Origin: Pseudomonadota bacterium
GTDB taxonomy: Bacteria > Desulfobacterota > Desulfovibrionia > Desulfovibrionales > Desulfomicrobiaceae
Direction of reading: 5' to 3'
Assembly: GCA_018902545.1 (NCBI GenBank)
Contig: JAHIQM010000004.1
Location: forward strand, 293,255 to 357,254
Length of the DNA stretch: 64,000 bases
Numbering within the stretch: position 1 is the stretch's first letter; each line of letters begins with the position of its first letter. Shown in pieces: positions 43,346 through 52,629 of this stretch. Below the pieces are notes generated by a model, which saw nothing but the letters and a program-made list of their open reading frames with translations, did no database searches and was not told the DNA's origin. The position numbers and the translations under genes are program-made.

Positions 43346-46311
43346 TGTGGTACCTGTCCATCGATGGCATCGACGTCAGCGCATCGCACGTCAGCGGTGT
43401 TTCCGTCAGTTTCGAGGCTGAAAACCTGTGCGGTGAGATCAAGGTCGACCTGGCCGACCGCTCCGTTCTCGACAGCCTCACCATGCCGCGCGTGCCGCGC
43501 GAACCGATCATTACCTACCGGCATTCGACGTCGCACCCCGCCATTTTCTTCTTCCTTGAGGACATCGACCAGCCGCACAGTCCCGATGCCCGCCCGGCGA
43601 CGATCTGGGGACGCTCGAGGTCGGCCCGCCTGGCTTCCCCCTGGGCGCAGAAAATCAGCAGGCAATGGGCCGGACCCACGTCCGTGAACGCCATCGTGCA
43701 GGAGCTTGCTGCCCTGTGCGGCGTGACCGTGACCGTCGCCAACGACTTCCCTGTCTGCCAGTACTGCTATGCGGTCAGCGGGCAAAGTCCCGCTGAGATC
43801 ATCCGCGACCTTGCGAAGCGCTCTGGACAGGTTCTCTGGCCACAGATGAACGGCTCCCTGCTCATCGCGCCTCGCGCCTACCGGGACCTTCCCTCGCCTG
43901 AAGCGATGCTGGACGACCGCACTTCGCGCGTCGAGTCTGTCGAACGGTCGGGGCCGGAATTCGGCAACCGCCTGATGATCAGCGGCGATGCGGCCGTCGC
44001 AGGGCTGTCCGTGCAGGTCGTGCCCATGTATCCGGACGACGACTGCGTCCCTGCGGACGGGGCGGCCACGGTCCGCCTGGTGGCCGTGGTCCTCGGCATG
44101 GACGGCAGGCCGGTGGCGTCAGGGACCGTGGTTGACTGGCAGGCGTCGAGCGGCAGGCTGAAGGAGCAGGCCAGCCAGACGGGCGTGGCCATGGTCACGG
44201 GCGAGGTGCGGCGCGCGGACAGCTACCGCGCCGTGACCCTGAACCTCCCGGCGGCGTCGGTCGTCGGAGTCTATGATTTCATCGACTACAGGCGCCGCGT
44301 GAACCTCTACGACCTCCTGGGCGGCAGCGTCCAGGGACGGGTCATCACCTTTGCAAGCCCACTGCGGTATTATGACCAGGCGCTGTTCATCGACTACGAT
44401 GTGGCCGGAGCGATCAACGAATGGACGGCCGGATTCGTGCCAGGCGACGTGACGGTCATGGCCGGAGTGGCCGGGGCGCAGGGCATGACCGTAATCCATC
44501 AGAGCAATCCGAGCGCCTGCGGGTCACAGATCGCCCTGGAATGCGCACCTTCGGATGTCTGCATCGGCTCGAACGCGGCAATCCTGGTCAAGGTCGGCAT
44601 GTTCGGCGGGCCGGGCCGCGGACCGGCCGTATTCAGCCTGTCCGGCTGCGGCTCCCTGTCGAGTCGGACGAAGACCCTTGGCCGCCACGCCATCTCCGAA
44701 ACCCTGCGGACCACAACATGGGGCGGTGTCAGCCAGGTGCGGCTGTCGGCGGAGCCTGTTGCCGGGACGATCCACGTTTTCCAGCCCGCCGCGCCTGGTG
44801 TGGAATTGTACGCAACGCACGACGGCCGAACCGTGAATCTGGCCGCAATGCTTACACCCGGCACCCCGGTGAGCATCAGCTACGTGGGTGACGGCACTGC
44901 CATGGTCACGTGGATCCCGGCCGGCAAGGTCATTGGCGAGACCCTTGTCCGCGAAGAAGCGGATTCAGCCGACGACGGCGTGACATCGACCGTGACTCTG
45001 TCGCAGGTCCCGACCGCGCAGCGCAGCCCCTCTGTGCTCATGATCACGGAGTCACGCACCTACTCGGTGCCACCGAACCTGTACGGCAGTCACGACAACG
45101 CGGCGGTCACCCTGAACACACGACGACCTGCGGGCACGAAGTTGTATTGCACCTACTGGGTAGATCAGCCTCTGCAGCCGGATTGCACGGCCACTGTCAC
45201 GGTGCGCGTCGAAGACGGCAGCCAGGATGGAGGCACTGCGTCGATTTCCTTGCGGGCCAGAGACTGTCGCGCGCAGACGATGGACCCTGGGCAACCTGCA
45301 GACGAGACCAGTGAGTATGACCCGCCGTCCTGGCCCACTCAGCTGACAATCCCGGATGTGTATGGCCAGTGTGATGCGGAGATGATCCTTGCCCGCACCC
45401 CACAGCTGACGGGCATGAATTGGGAGGGCGTGGCAGGTGTTGAAACCATGGCAGACTGTCCCGGGCTCTGTTCCTGCGACCAGATCTGCACAGCGCTGCG
45501 CAGCTCCGGACGTTTGGCGAAGGCAGGTTATTTTTGGTCCCAGTGCATGACGGAATGCGCGTCTGCCAGACAACGAAAGTGTGCCCCATGCAGCGTAAAC
45601 GGTCCGGCGACACTGGAGGCCCTTGAAACGGGCACATGGGACGATGGCAGAGGTAATGCTGGAGAGTATTTCGGGGTTCTTGCCATGATGGGACAAAGCA
45701 AGACCGGCGGATACATATTGCGCATGCCGAAAGGTGGACAGGGACCGTTCTCAATCAAATTCTGTTACGACAGGTCAGAGGATTCGTGCTGCCAGACGGA
45801 GGTGGATTTTCCGCCATGCACGCTGTCTGGTCCGACCTCTCTGTACCCAGGCGAAGCTGGTCTCTACACGTGCCTTGAGCCTGAATGTTCCGGTTTTGAG
45901 CTCGTCGTCGTGTCCGGAGGCATGGAAGAGCGCGGCAGAACTGCCGCCGGAGTCCTCATGGCACTGTCGAACGAGGTCACCGAAGGATTTGTCTCCGCAT
46001 GGAAGGGCGGTCGCCGCTGCGGTCTGGTGGCTGTCACTCTCTCCACCGCATGCACATGGCAGGGGGCGCAGGCGGGACTCATCCCCGATGTTTGGTGTTC
46101 ATGGGATAATGTTTTGAGCGTCACCGGCGCTCAGGCACCTGATTATTATATGGGCGTTGAAGCCGGATACATGGGGTTCAACCCGGAACTTTTTTGGGCC
46201 GGCGCTGCCGATGAAGGCCCGTATGGAGGAGTCCATCAATTCGAATGCATAGGGTGCAAATATGACGAATGGTATTTTGCCACATCCTATTACGGAATTC
46301 CGCTGTACTGA
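43342..46311 (+). CDS. Large tail-tip protein with Ig-like domains and Cys-rich C-terminus
   Basis: 989 residues. Residues 1-210 resemble a tail hub/baseplate protein (ISVDG-type start, INAIVQELAALCGVTVTV-like region). A Big-1-like domain follows (about 235-310, ADGAATVRLVAVVLGMDGRP). A second Ig-like unit (about 395-480) and further beta repeats follow. The C-terminal 300 residues are unusually Cys-rich (for example CPGLCSCDQIC, CMTECASARQRKCAPC, CTLSGPTSLYPG). No separate tail fibre is seen, so this protein may bind the host receptor. Confidence 0.72.
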   Translation: MMWYLSIDGIDVSASHVSGVSVSFEAENLCGEIKVDLADRSVLDSLTMPRVPREPIITYRHSTSHPAIFFFLEDIDQPHSPDARPATIWGRSRSARLASPWAQKISRQWAGPTSVNAIVQELAALCGVTVTVANDFPVCQYCYAVSGQSPAEIIRDLAKRSGQVLWPQMNGSLLIAPRAYRDLPSPEAMLDDRTSRVESVERSGPEFGNRLMISGDAAVAGLSVQVVPMYPDDDCVPADGAATVRLVAVVLGMDGRPVASGTVVDWQASSGRLKEQASQTGVAMVTGEVRRADSYRAVTLNLPAASVVGVYDFIDYRRRVNLYDLLGGSVQGRVITFASPLRYYDQALFIDYDVAGAINEWTAGFVPGDVTVMAGVAGAQGMTVIHQSNPSACGSQIALECAPSDVCIGSNAAILVKVGMFGGPGRGPAVFSLSGCGSLSSRTKTLGRHAISETLRTTTWGGVSQVRLSAEPVAGTIHVFQPAAPGVELYATHDGRTVNLAAMLTPGTPVSISYVGDGTAMVTWIPAGKVIGETLVREEADSADDGVTSTVTLSQVPTAQRSPSVLMITESRTYSVPPNLYGSHDNAAVTLNTRRPAGTKLYCTYWVDQPLQPDCTATVTVRVEDGSQDGGTASISLRARDCRAQTMDPGQPADETSEYDPPSWPTQLTIPDVYGQCDAEMILARTPQLTGMNWEGVAGVETMADCPGLCSCDQICTALRSSGRLAKAGYFWSQCMTECASARQRKCAPCSVNGPATLEALETGTWDDGRGNAGEYFGVLAMMGQSKTGGYILRMPKGGQGPFSIKFCYDRSEDSCCQTEVDFPPCTLSGPTSLYPGEAGLYTCLEPECSGFELVVVSGGMEERGRTAAGVLMALSNEVTEGFVSAWKGGRRCGLVAVTLSTACTWQGAQAGLIPDVWCSWDNVLSVTGAQAPDYYMGVEAGYMGFNPELFWAGAADEGPYGGVHQFECIGCKYDEWYFATSYYGIPLY

Positions 46312-46318
46312 GGTGATC

Positions 46319-46807
46319 ATGGATCCGAGAAACACGATATTGCTCGCGATGGGCGCAGCAGGCCACCAGGCGTCGATGGATGCCATACGAAGATATCTGG
46401 TCTACAACACGAAGGGCCGGGGAAAAATGTGGAACGCGCTGAAACGCGAAGCGAAGATAGAACCCGTCTCCGTCGAGGACGGCGCAAGAGTGACCGGCGA
46501 TGGCCGCGAGGTTTTCTGGTGGGCCGGGCAACCCTTTGCGCAGACAGCTGAGGCGCACGAACACACACGGCAGCGGAGCATCGAGGCCTCTAAACGGCTC
46601 AGGAACCCTCCCCGCACTGCACCTGGCAGGCACATTTCAACCGAAGAGCATACCCTCTGCCAGGCCGTCATCGATGGCCAGCTCTGCGGCGGCGACCTCA
46701 AGCGCAAAGGGATCTGTCCCAAATGCGCACTTGGCAGGCAGGGCGTGACCGCGCTTGAAACATGCGATGTCTGCGGCAGGGAAACGGCCGTCATGGCGTC
46801 CAGATGA
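46319..46807 (+). CDS. Zinc-binding tail-region protein
   Basis: 162 residues from an ATG with GAGGTGA upstream. The C-terminus carries three Cys pairs (CQAVIDGQLCGG, CPKCAL, CDVCGR), a probable zinc ribbon. The N-terminal half may be a winged-helix (MDAIRRYLVYNTKGRGKMWNAL). Family unknown; it overlaps the next gene by 4 bases. Confidence 0.6.
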   Translation: MDPRNTILLAMGAAGHQASMDAIRRYLVYNTKGRGKMWNALKREAKIEPVSVEDGARVTGDGREVFWWAGQPFAQTAEAHEHTRQRSIEASKRLRNPPRTAPGRHISTEEHTLCQAVIDGQLCGGDLKRKGICPKCALGRQGVTALETCDVCGRETAVMASR

Positions 46808-47397
46808 TCCGCGCCATCCGCCTCCACGCCATGGCGCTTGATGATCCGGGCCCCATTGCGGGCTGGAACATCCTGCCCAATGCTGCCTACGCAGTGGTTC
46901 TGGCTCCTGGCACCTTGGCCTGCAGCGTCATGCTTTTTGACGAATCACTGGAAACGGTCATCGCCACCGGCGCGGCTTCTGTCGGCGCAGAGCAGCCATG
47001 CACCCTCTTCCCGTTGTCCGGACATGCAATCGGCATGACCGATGCCGACCTGGGCTGGCATCTGCTTGTGACCACGACAGGGTCCGAGGCACAGCGCACG
47101 GTCCGCATCGGCCCGGTCGTGGACCTGCCCGACGAGGTCCACCCGGTCAACGCCGATGAGACCCTGGCCCTGGCCCGAGCCACGGCAGCCATAGACGCAG
47201 GCACGCACCATGTGCAGTCCGTGACGGTGGTGTGCCCTCCTGACGCACATGTGGAAATCGGAAGCATCGTGTCCGTACGGGTAGACGGTATGCCCATTAT
47301 CGGACAAGTCGAATCAATTACATGGTCCGCGACCCCCGACATTGCAGTCGAGAAAGCCGTCATCCGGCGGCATATCGCAATAACGCCGGAGCCATGA
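46804..47397 (+). CDS. Hypothetical tail-module protein
   Basis: 197 residues starting at the ATGA overlap. It is beta-rich (GWNILPNAAYAVVLAPGT, GWHLLVTTTGSEAQRTVRIG, VSVRVDGMPIIGQVESITW) and suggests a virion component. Not recognised. Confidence 0.6.
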   Translation: MIRAIRLHAMALDDPGPIAGWNILPNAAYAVVLAPGTLACSVMLFDESLETVIATGAASVGAEQPCTLFPLSGHAIGMTDADLGWHLLVTTTGSEAQRTVRIGPVVDLPDEVHPVNADETLALARATAAIDAGTHHVQSVTVVCPPDAHVEIGSIVSVRVDGMPIIGQVESITWSATPDIAVEKAVIRRHIAITPEP

Positions 47398-47651
47398 TGC
47401 CCATCACTCCCCCATCCCTCCTCCCTCGACGCCAGACGCCTGAGGTAGCTATCGGAACCGTGTTGTCCGTCGGAACTGGAAGCGTGAAAGTGCGCCTACG
47501 CCCAGACTTGACTGTGTCCTTGCCGGCGCAGGGAACCTATGCGGCTGGACAGATGGTGTCAGTGGCAATGCCAAGCGGCAGCATAGCGAGTGCGCAGATA
47601 CTTGGAAGAGTTGCGGGAAACGGCGAAAGAGTAAGGCAAGTTGTTGTATAA
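47394..47651 (+). CDS. Small beta-rich protein, last tail-module gene
   Basis: 85 residues (MMPITPPSLLPRR...), with IGTVLSVGTGSVKVRLRPD suggesting an OB-fold or spike-like barrel. It starts at an overlap with the preceding stop. It closes the GC-rich structural block; AT-rich opposite-strand cargo starts 58 bases later. Confidence 0.6.
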   Translation: MMPITPPSLLPRRQTPEVAIGTVLSVGTGSVKVRLRPDLTVSLPAQGTYAAGQMVSVAMPSGSIASAQILGRVAGNGERVRQVVV

Positions 47652-47709
47652 TGAAACTGACTAATGAATTTTAAATTCACAAAAAACTGATCATATTACT
47701 TTATATACA

Positions 47710-48459
47710 TTAATCACCAACATCGCACAAATAATCATTTAATTTTAAACCTATGCTAACGATTTGGCTTGAGCATCTGTTATACTCCTCGTCAATGAAA
47801 GTGTACGCGCATCTTGGAACATAATTTTCTCTATTATAAACAAATTCATTGAAATTAAATTTATACAAATCTTTTTCATCATCACCAATATCAACGGTAA
47901 AACATATATTTATAATACTTCTATGTTTAGAATTATTAACAATAGCAGAAAGATATTTATAGTTATCATTGTTTATATATTTATCAATTTCATTCACAAT
48001 ATTGGAATAAATATCAATATTTCTAATTTTATTGTAAACGCTTTTAATTCCAATTTTATGCTCTGGAATTTTTTGATCTGGAATATTATTCATACCCAAC
48101 GAAAAATAAACTACGTGACCCATTATATCATAAGCAGAATGAATATTCTGAAGACAAGCAACAACATGAGCTTCCGCAAATCGACATCTTCTATTAAATT
48201 CCACCTGATCCTCTTCGACCCCACCAAATACCAGTCCTACTAACTCTTTCACATCCCCCCGTGTTGAAAGAAATTCATACACCAAATCTCTCCCTTCTTG
48301 ATAATGAAATCGTGCGTAGTATTCTCTAGTAACTACAGATTCGAGACAAGGCGACAATAATTTAAGCTGATTCTCCCCATATAAAAAATCAACTCGACTC
48401 CGCAAATATGCTAAATTCCATGTTCTACGACTCATATCGTTATCAATAGATTTTTTCAT
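47710..48459 (-). CDS. Cargo protein, possibly HEPN-like
   Basis: 249 residues, very AT-rich, helical. CRFAEAHVVACLQNIHSAYDIMG contains R-x4-H (RFAEAH), the spacing of HEPN ribonuclease motifs. The segment HSAYDIMGHVVYFSL followed by a conserved-looking C-terminal half resembles the Cthe_2314-type HEPN group. This is inference from one motif. If right, it may be an RNA-cleaving abortive-infection protein. Confidence 0.6.
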   Translation of the reverse strand: MKKSIDNDMSRRTWNLAYLRSRVDFLYGENQLKLLSPCLESVVTREYYARFHYQEGRDLVYEFLSTRGDVKELVGLVFGGVEEDQVEFNRRCRFAEAHVVACLQNIHSAYDIMGHVVYFSLGMNNIPDQKIPEHKIGIKSVYNKIRNIDIYSNIVNEIDKYINNDNYKYLSAIVNNSKHRSIINICFTVDIGDDEKDLYKFNFNEFVYNRENYVPRCAYTFIDEEYNRCSSQIVSIGLKLNDYLCDVGD

Positions 48460-48539
48460 TATTCACCTAGCATAAATAATAATTACTTTATATAAGAATT
48501 ATAATATAAAACCTTATCTTCAAACTACATTATTCATAG

Positions 48540-49136
48540 CTACGATTTGATATATCGTTTTATAATCTCATGAAAAGTTTGTTCAATAAAAAAATTCTTC
48601 TCATTTGTCTCGCTGACACGAACAATACCAATAAAACTCATAAAAGATATGAGTACAATAAATTTTATTAAATCTTGAATCTCATCTTGATCAATATTAT
48701 GAATCAAAAAATTGCCTTCAAATCTACGGCTGACTAGTTGCATCCCGCCATGAGTAAAGCTATGCAAATTATTTTTTCCTCTATTAAAAGCTTGAGTCAA
48801 AGTTTCAGGCCATTGATTTGATTTTTCAACGGCTAGTAACATTTTTTCATAACTCAATGGAAATTTATCTTGCTTTTTAATACATTCTATTTCACTAATA
48901 CTTGAGCAATCAAATATCCAAGATGCTCTTAAAAAACACTCAAACATAGGTCTGACAAGAGCATATGCAGAAGGACAATTCGGATTTTCAGCGTCTAACA
49001 GTTTAATGATCGCCCTTGAATGATCCAAGGATATATCAAATAATGCGGCAGATAGACGATTCTTATCATTATTATTGAATGCCATACCGTCCATCTCAAA
49101 TCTAAATTTTTCGAGCAGTTCTTTAATATATTCCAT
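48540..49136 (-). CDS. DUF6988/DUF5677-like helical cargo protein
   Basis: 198 residues with an AGGAG ribosome site. The central HSRAIIKLLDAENPNCPSAY and ALVRPMFECFLRASWIF match the Arg/Glu helix pattern of DUF5677/DUF6988-like proteins, distantly HEPN-like. It lies 80 bases upstream of the preceding cargo gene and shares its strand, so they may be co-expressed. Function unknown. Confidence 0.6.
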   Translation of the reverse strand: MEYIKELLEKFRFEMDGMAFNNNDKNRLSAALFDISLDHSRAIIKLLDAENPNCPSAYALVRPMFECFLRASWIFDCSSISEIECIKKQDKFPLSYEKMLLAVEKSNQWPETLTQAFNRGKNNLHSFTHGGMQLVSRRFEGNFLIHNIDQDEIQDLIKFIVLISFMSFIGIVRVSETNEKNFFIEQTFHEIIKRYIKS

Positions 49137-49176
49137 GACATCTCCTACTTAACTAACATGCTATCATAATGGGATT

Positions 49177-49710
49177 TTACTCATTCAAAACCCTAATCAC
49201 ATTACCCTCATGATCAAGAAAATACCGATACTGCTCGACAACATATGCGCCTAAGCTGTTTTTTGCCCGGTACCGCAAGCGCACGCTGTACCCGCCAGAC
49301 GACGACACAATCTTACCCCACTCAATTGCCTCAAAACTGTCCGGATCCTTCAAAACCTTATCGAGATACCGCTCAACCTGCCAGACGGAACCGTCCCAAG
49401 CGGAATTCACAACTAGCGCCTGCTCCACCTTCTGTTTTCCCGGGTTAACGGTAACAAGCTTACCGTCAACCGACTTCATTACGTGCACGGAATCAAGGTC
49501 AACGTAAGTCCTCTGGAGGCTGGACTTCTCTTGATTGGGAAGAATGTTGATAATGGCCACCAGCATGATAATTACGAAAAACAGTTTCCAAATTAAGCCC
49601 CCCGTCTTAGGCCAGCCCGCGTCAGGACGAGGATGCCCACAACCAGGACAAGAATGTGCAGCGCTGGATATGCGAGCGCGACAGACGGGACATTTGACAA
49701 GGATCATCAT
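49177..49710 (-). CDS. Zinc-ribbon, single-pass membrane protein
   Basis: 177 residues. An N-terminal zinc ribbon (CPVCRARISSAAHSCPGCG) is followed by a transmembrane helix (WKLFFVIIMLVAIINIL). An extracytoplasmic domain of about 110 residues follows (VWQVERYLDKVLKDPDSFEAI, SVRLRYRAKNSLGAYV). GAGGAGG precedes the start. Similar layouts are widespread and uncharacterised. Confidence 0.75.
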   Translation of the reverse strand: MMILVKCPVCRARISSAAHSCPGCGHPRPDAGWPKTGGLIWKLFFVIIMLVAIINILPNQEKSSLQRTYVDLDSVHVMKSVDGKLVTVNPGKQKVEQALVVNSAWDGSVWQVERYLDKVLKDPDSFEAIEWGKIVSSSGGYSVRLRYRAKNSLGAYVVEQYRYFLDHEGNVIRVLNE

Positions 49711-49750
49711 CCCTCCTCAAACATTTGCTAAAGCCCCCCCATCACAAAGG

Positions 49751-49918
49751 CTACAGCGGCAATCCGCCAAACACCACCGCGACAGTTAGGAGCACGGGCA
49801 AGACTATCGCTGCAAACAGCAGCTTGCGCCCCATGGCCGCCTTCGAACATTCCCTACATTGCTTCTGATGGTCACCAATCAAACGCATTCGACATTTTGG
49901 ACACGCAAATATTGTCAT
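49751..49918 (-). CDS. Very small zinc-ribbon membrane protein
   Basis: 55 residues from ATG at 49918 after an AGGGGGGG ribosome site. A CPKC...CREC zinc ribbon is followed by one transmembrane helix (LLFAAIVLPVLLTVAVVF). It looks like a paralogue or partner of the neighbouring zinc-ribbon protein. A longer reading from 49948 is less likely. Confidence 0.65.
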   Translation of the reverse strand: MTIFACPKCRMRLIGDHQKQCRECSKAAMGRKLLFAAIVLPVLLTVAVVFGGLPL

Positions 49919-49989
49919 CCCCCCCCCTTTTTGAGGGACATTTAGCACATGGAAACAAACCGCTAAATGGGTAACAACTCATTATAATA

Positions 49990-50029
49990 AAACACCCTTA
50001 ATACGTTAATGTACGTATTAAGGGTGTTT
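49990..50029. terminator. Perfect 17-bp palindrome, probable bidirectional terminator
   Basis: AAACACCCTTAATACGT pairs perfectly with ACGTATTAAGGGTGTTT around a 6-base loop, flanked by A/T-rich ends. It sits at the start of a gene-free gap (49919-50289). The rest of the gap holds a smaller stem (AAATGCCA/TGGCATTT near 50100) and no gene I can support. Confidence 0.7.
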
Positions 50030-50289
50030 CAAAAATTCCTAGAGGTAGGAGGCTGTCCTTGACCCGATCACGAAATAGCCAGCATCAGGGGCCTTTTAGG
50101 AAAATGCCAGTGTCATTTATTGGCATTTGATTGAGGATTGAAGACCAAAGAAAGGGCTTACACCCTTTACATTGCTGCGTGTGCCTACACACCATTGAAC
50201 CACCTGTTTGTCGGTCTGCTTGAATAGCAACGAGCAAGATTCAAAAAAAAATAATTTACTGATTTAATATTTGTAACGTACAAAAAAAA

Positions 50290-52173
50290 TTAAGTACAAT
50301 TCAAAATTATACTATTTATATTTTTTTTGTACCAATTAGTTGAAATTTTCCAAATTAATTTATTAATAAATTTATAACTTACAAATTGTAGAGCAAGTCC
50401 GATCAAAGTTGTTAACCCAAACATTATAGATAGACTTGTGTCATTTGGATTATAAAAATTTATTACAATAGCAATAAAAAACAAAGGCACAAAAATATAG
50501 ACAAAAAGTTGCAATAATGCATATTGTCTACGAGCGATAGCTTTAAGTGGCTTACGTTTCTCTGATCGTTGCTGGTATTTTATCTTTGAAAGTTCTCTCT
50601 TAGCTAACGTACCCTCAGCAGATTCTTGTTTTAAAATACTTATCACTTTTAGTGATTCTTCTATATAATTCGTTTTTAATATACAGGAAGAATCATCTAT
50701 TGTATGAGAATCTATATCATCTGGACTCGATGGCATACTTTTCAATTCTGATAGTAGTATACCGATCTGCTCTTTATTAATTTCATTATTCTTATACTTT
50801 TCCTTGAGATCTTTATAAGTTTCAGAAACTGCATTGCTAATCTGAGAAGCGAGTACTAACTTAGCTCTGATTATCGTATCAAAAGAGACGGGTTTTCTAG
50901 CATCTTTACTAAATCCTTTATTAAGCTTAAACCATAGCCTTTCTGTCAAAAACTCAATATTTGTTGCATAAGGAATCGCACCATTTCCTGCGTGCACGAC
51001 ATCGGAAAACGAAATGTTTTTAACAAGGTTATTCTCGGTCATAAAAATTGCAGAAACACCGTCTATGCCAACATCACTAATGCCCTTTCGAATTACGTTA
51101 ATTTTGGTAAACTTTTTTAAAGTTACACTTATAAAATTATCTTTATGGCTTCCAGATAGTTTAAATCTGTCGCATAGCGCAGCAATAGATGATGCGCTTT
51201 CAATGTTAAATTCAGGATTTTCATAGTAATTCATCATATCTTCATTGCGAATTTTGAGCTTAAATAAATCGTCATAAAATTTAGATTTCTTATGCAAAAC
51301 ATCACTTGGTGACTTACATCCATCAACAATTGCAAGCATAGCTGTTTTAGAGGGATCTGCTTGTTCGCTACGTTCAACAATTTTTTCTGCTGCATAAAAG
51401 AAATTTATAATATCATCGTTAGTTTCACTAAAATATCGAAGAGAAATTTTACCATTGTTTTTTTTCTGATTTACATCATTAATTAAAGAATTAAAATCAT
51501 CAAACACTTTTTTATAGAGAACTCCATTCAACCCAGCAGCACTAAGCAAGTGCTCTGTGTCAAGAAATATGACTAAGTTGTTTTTCCATTGACCCAGAGA
51601 AGACAAATCAGGTGTGTATCGAATGCCAGCATAGAGGATTAAGCCTTCTTCTATCTGACCGAGTTTTTCCTTAAATCCTGAACTAAATTCATTCTCTATG
51701 AGAAACCTAGTAATTACCCCAGTGTATTCACTATCCCTTCCAGACCTTACAAGGTACTCTTTAAAATCTGACTTAAGCCTCTCAACATCAACTTTTTTAT
51801 TCAATACATAAACAGCATAACTTAATAGGTTTTCAATTATTTCTTTATAATAAAATTTTGAATCTTCGATTCGCTCGAAAATACTTTGATTTTTATCAAA
51901 TTTTTCTGTTACAGTGTAAATTCCATCATAAAAATTAATCTCTCCTGATTTTTTTAAACGATTTTTTAAACAGCTACTTACAACAGCATTTGGAATCTCA
52001 AATCCAAAATCTTTATTCAGATACTGAACGCATTCAATAGAATTAAATGACCATTTAGAATTTATAATAATAGATGTTTTAATAAATTCAGTAATTACAT
52101 CATAAATATTTTTCTTATTATCATATAGCGCTCTAAACAATGCAACAGATGCCAATAAATTCGTCTCACTCAT
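50290..52173 (-). CDS. 627-aa cargo protein with possible PIN-like core and C-terminal membrane segments
   Basis: Very AT-rich and alone. The N-terminal half is helical. A possible PIN-like region begins at NLVIFLDTEHLLSAAGLNG (about residue 195), with a later AIFMTENNLVKN and a conserved-looking GAIPYATNIEFLTERLWFKL (about residue 400). A helical linker and two transmembrane helices near the C-terminus (LFVYIFVPLFFIAIVINFY and IMFGLTTLIGLALQFVS) follow. A membrane-anchored nuclease is plausible but unproven. Start ATG at 52173 follows GAAGGCGGA. Confidence 0.7.
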   Translation of the reverse strand: MSETNLLASVALFRALYDNKKNIYDVITEFIKTSIIINSKWSFNSIECVQYLNKDFGFEIPNAVVSSCLKNRLKKSGEINFYDGIYTVTEKFDKNQSIFERIEDSKFYYKEIIENLLSYAVYVLNKKVDVERLKSDFKEYLVRSGRDSEYTGVITRFLIENEFSSGFKEKLGQIEEGLILYAGIRYTPDLSSLGQWKNNLVIFLDTEHLLSAAGLNGVLYKKVFDDFNSLINDVNQKKNNGKISLRYFSETNDDIINFFYAAEKIVERSEQADPSKTAMLAIVDGCKSPSDVLHKKSKFYDDLFKLKIRNEDMMNYYENPEFNIESASSIAALCDRFKLSGSHKDNFISVTLKKFTKINVIRKGISDVGIDGVSAIFMTENNLVKNISFSDVVHAGNGAIPYATNIEFLTERLWFKLNKGFSKDARKPVSFDTIIRAKLVLASQISNAVSETYKDLKEKYKNNEINKEQIGILLSELKSMPSSPDDIDSHTIDDSSCILKTNYIEESLKVISILKQESAEGTLAKRELSKIKYQQRSEKRKPLKAIARRQYALLQLFVYIFVPLFFIAIVINFYNPNDTSLSIMFGLTTLIGLALQFVSYKFINKLIWKISTNWYKKNINSIILNCT

Positions 52174-52629
52174 TAATTAGTTTCCGCCTTCATTATAAAT
52201 AATAACATCAGCAAAATGAAATAAAAATTAATATTATAAAAAAAATACAATAGAGAATGACTAATCTGACACTTTTCAGTAGTGCAATAACGGTCAAAAA
52301 TAAAAATGGATATCACGGATCGGTTTCTGATACGTCCTTGACCGACAGCAAATCCGTCGTCACGTTGGTTCTAAAAACCTAATTGAATGCTGCCTTGTTT
52401 ACGTAAGTTAACCTGCACTGGCTGCTCTCAGGCTATGTCCACGGTCCGGACAGTCCTCGTTTGGCATTTTGAATGAGCCAATTACGCTAGGGCAGAGCGG
52501 TTTGAACGAGAATTTAACGTAAAATTTCGAGATAAGTTGCACCCATACCATACAGAAGTCAACGAACGACTTCACGGATGTATCTTGTCAACAATTCTAA
52601 CCATCATTTAAGAGCGCGTAACTGATTTT
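52174..52629. other. Gene-free gap between cargo modules
   Basis: No ORF I can support. The sequence is of mixed composition with scattered stops in all frames and may be a worn mobile-element remnant. Confidence 0.4.
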
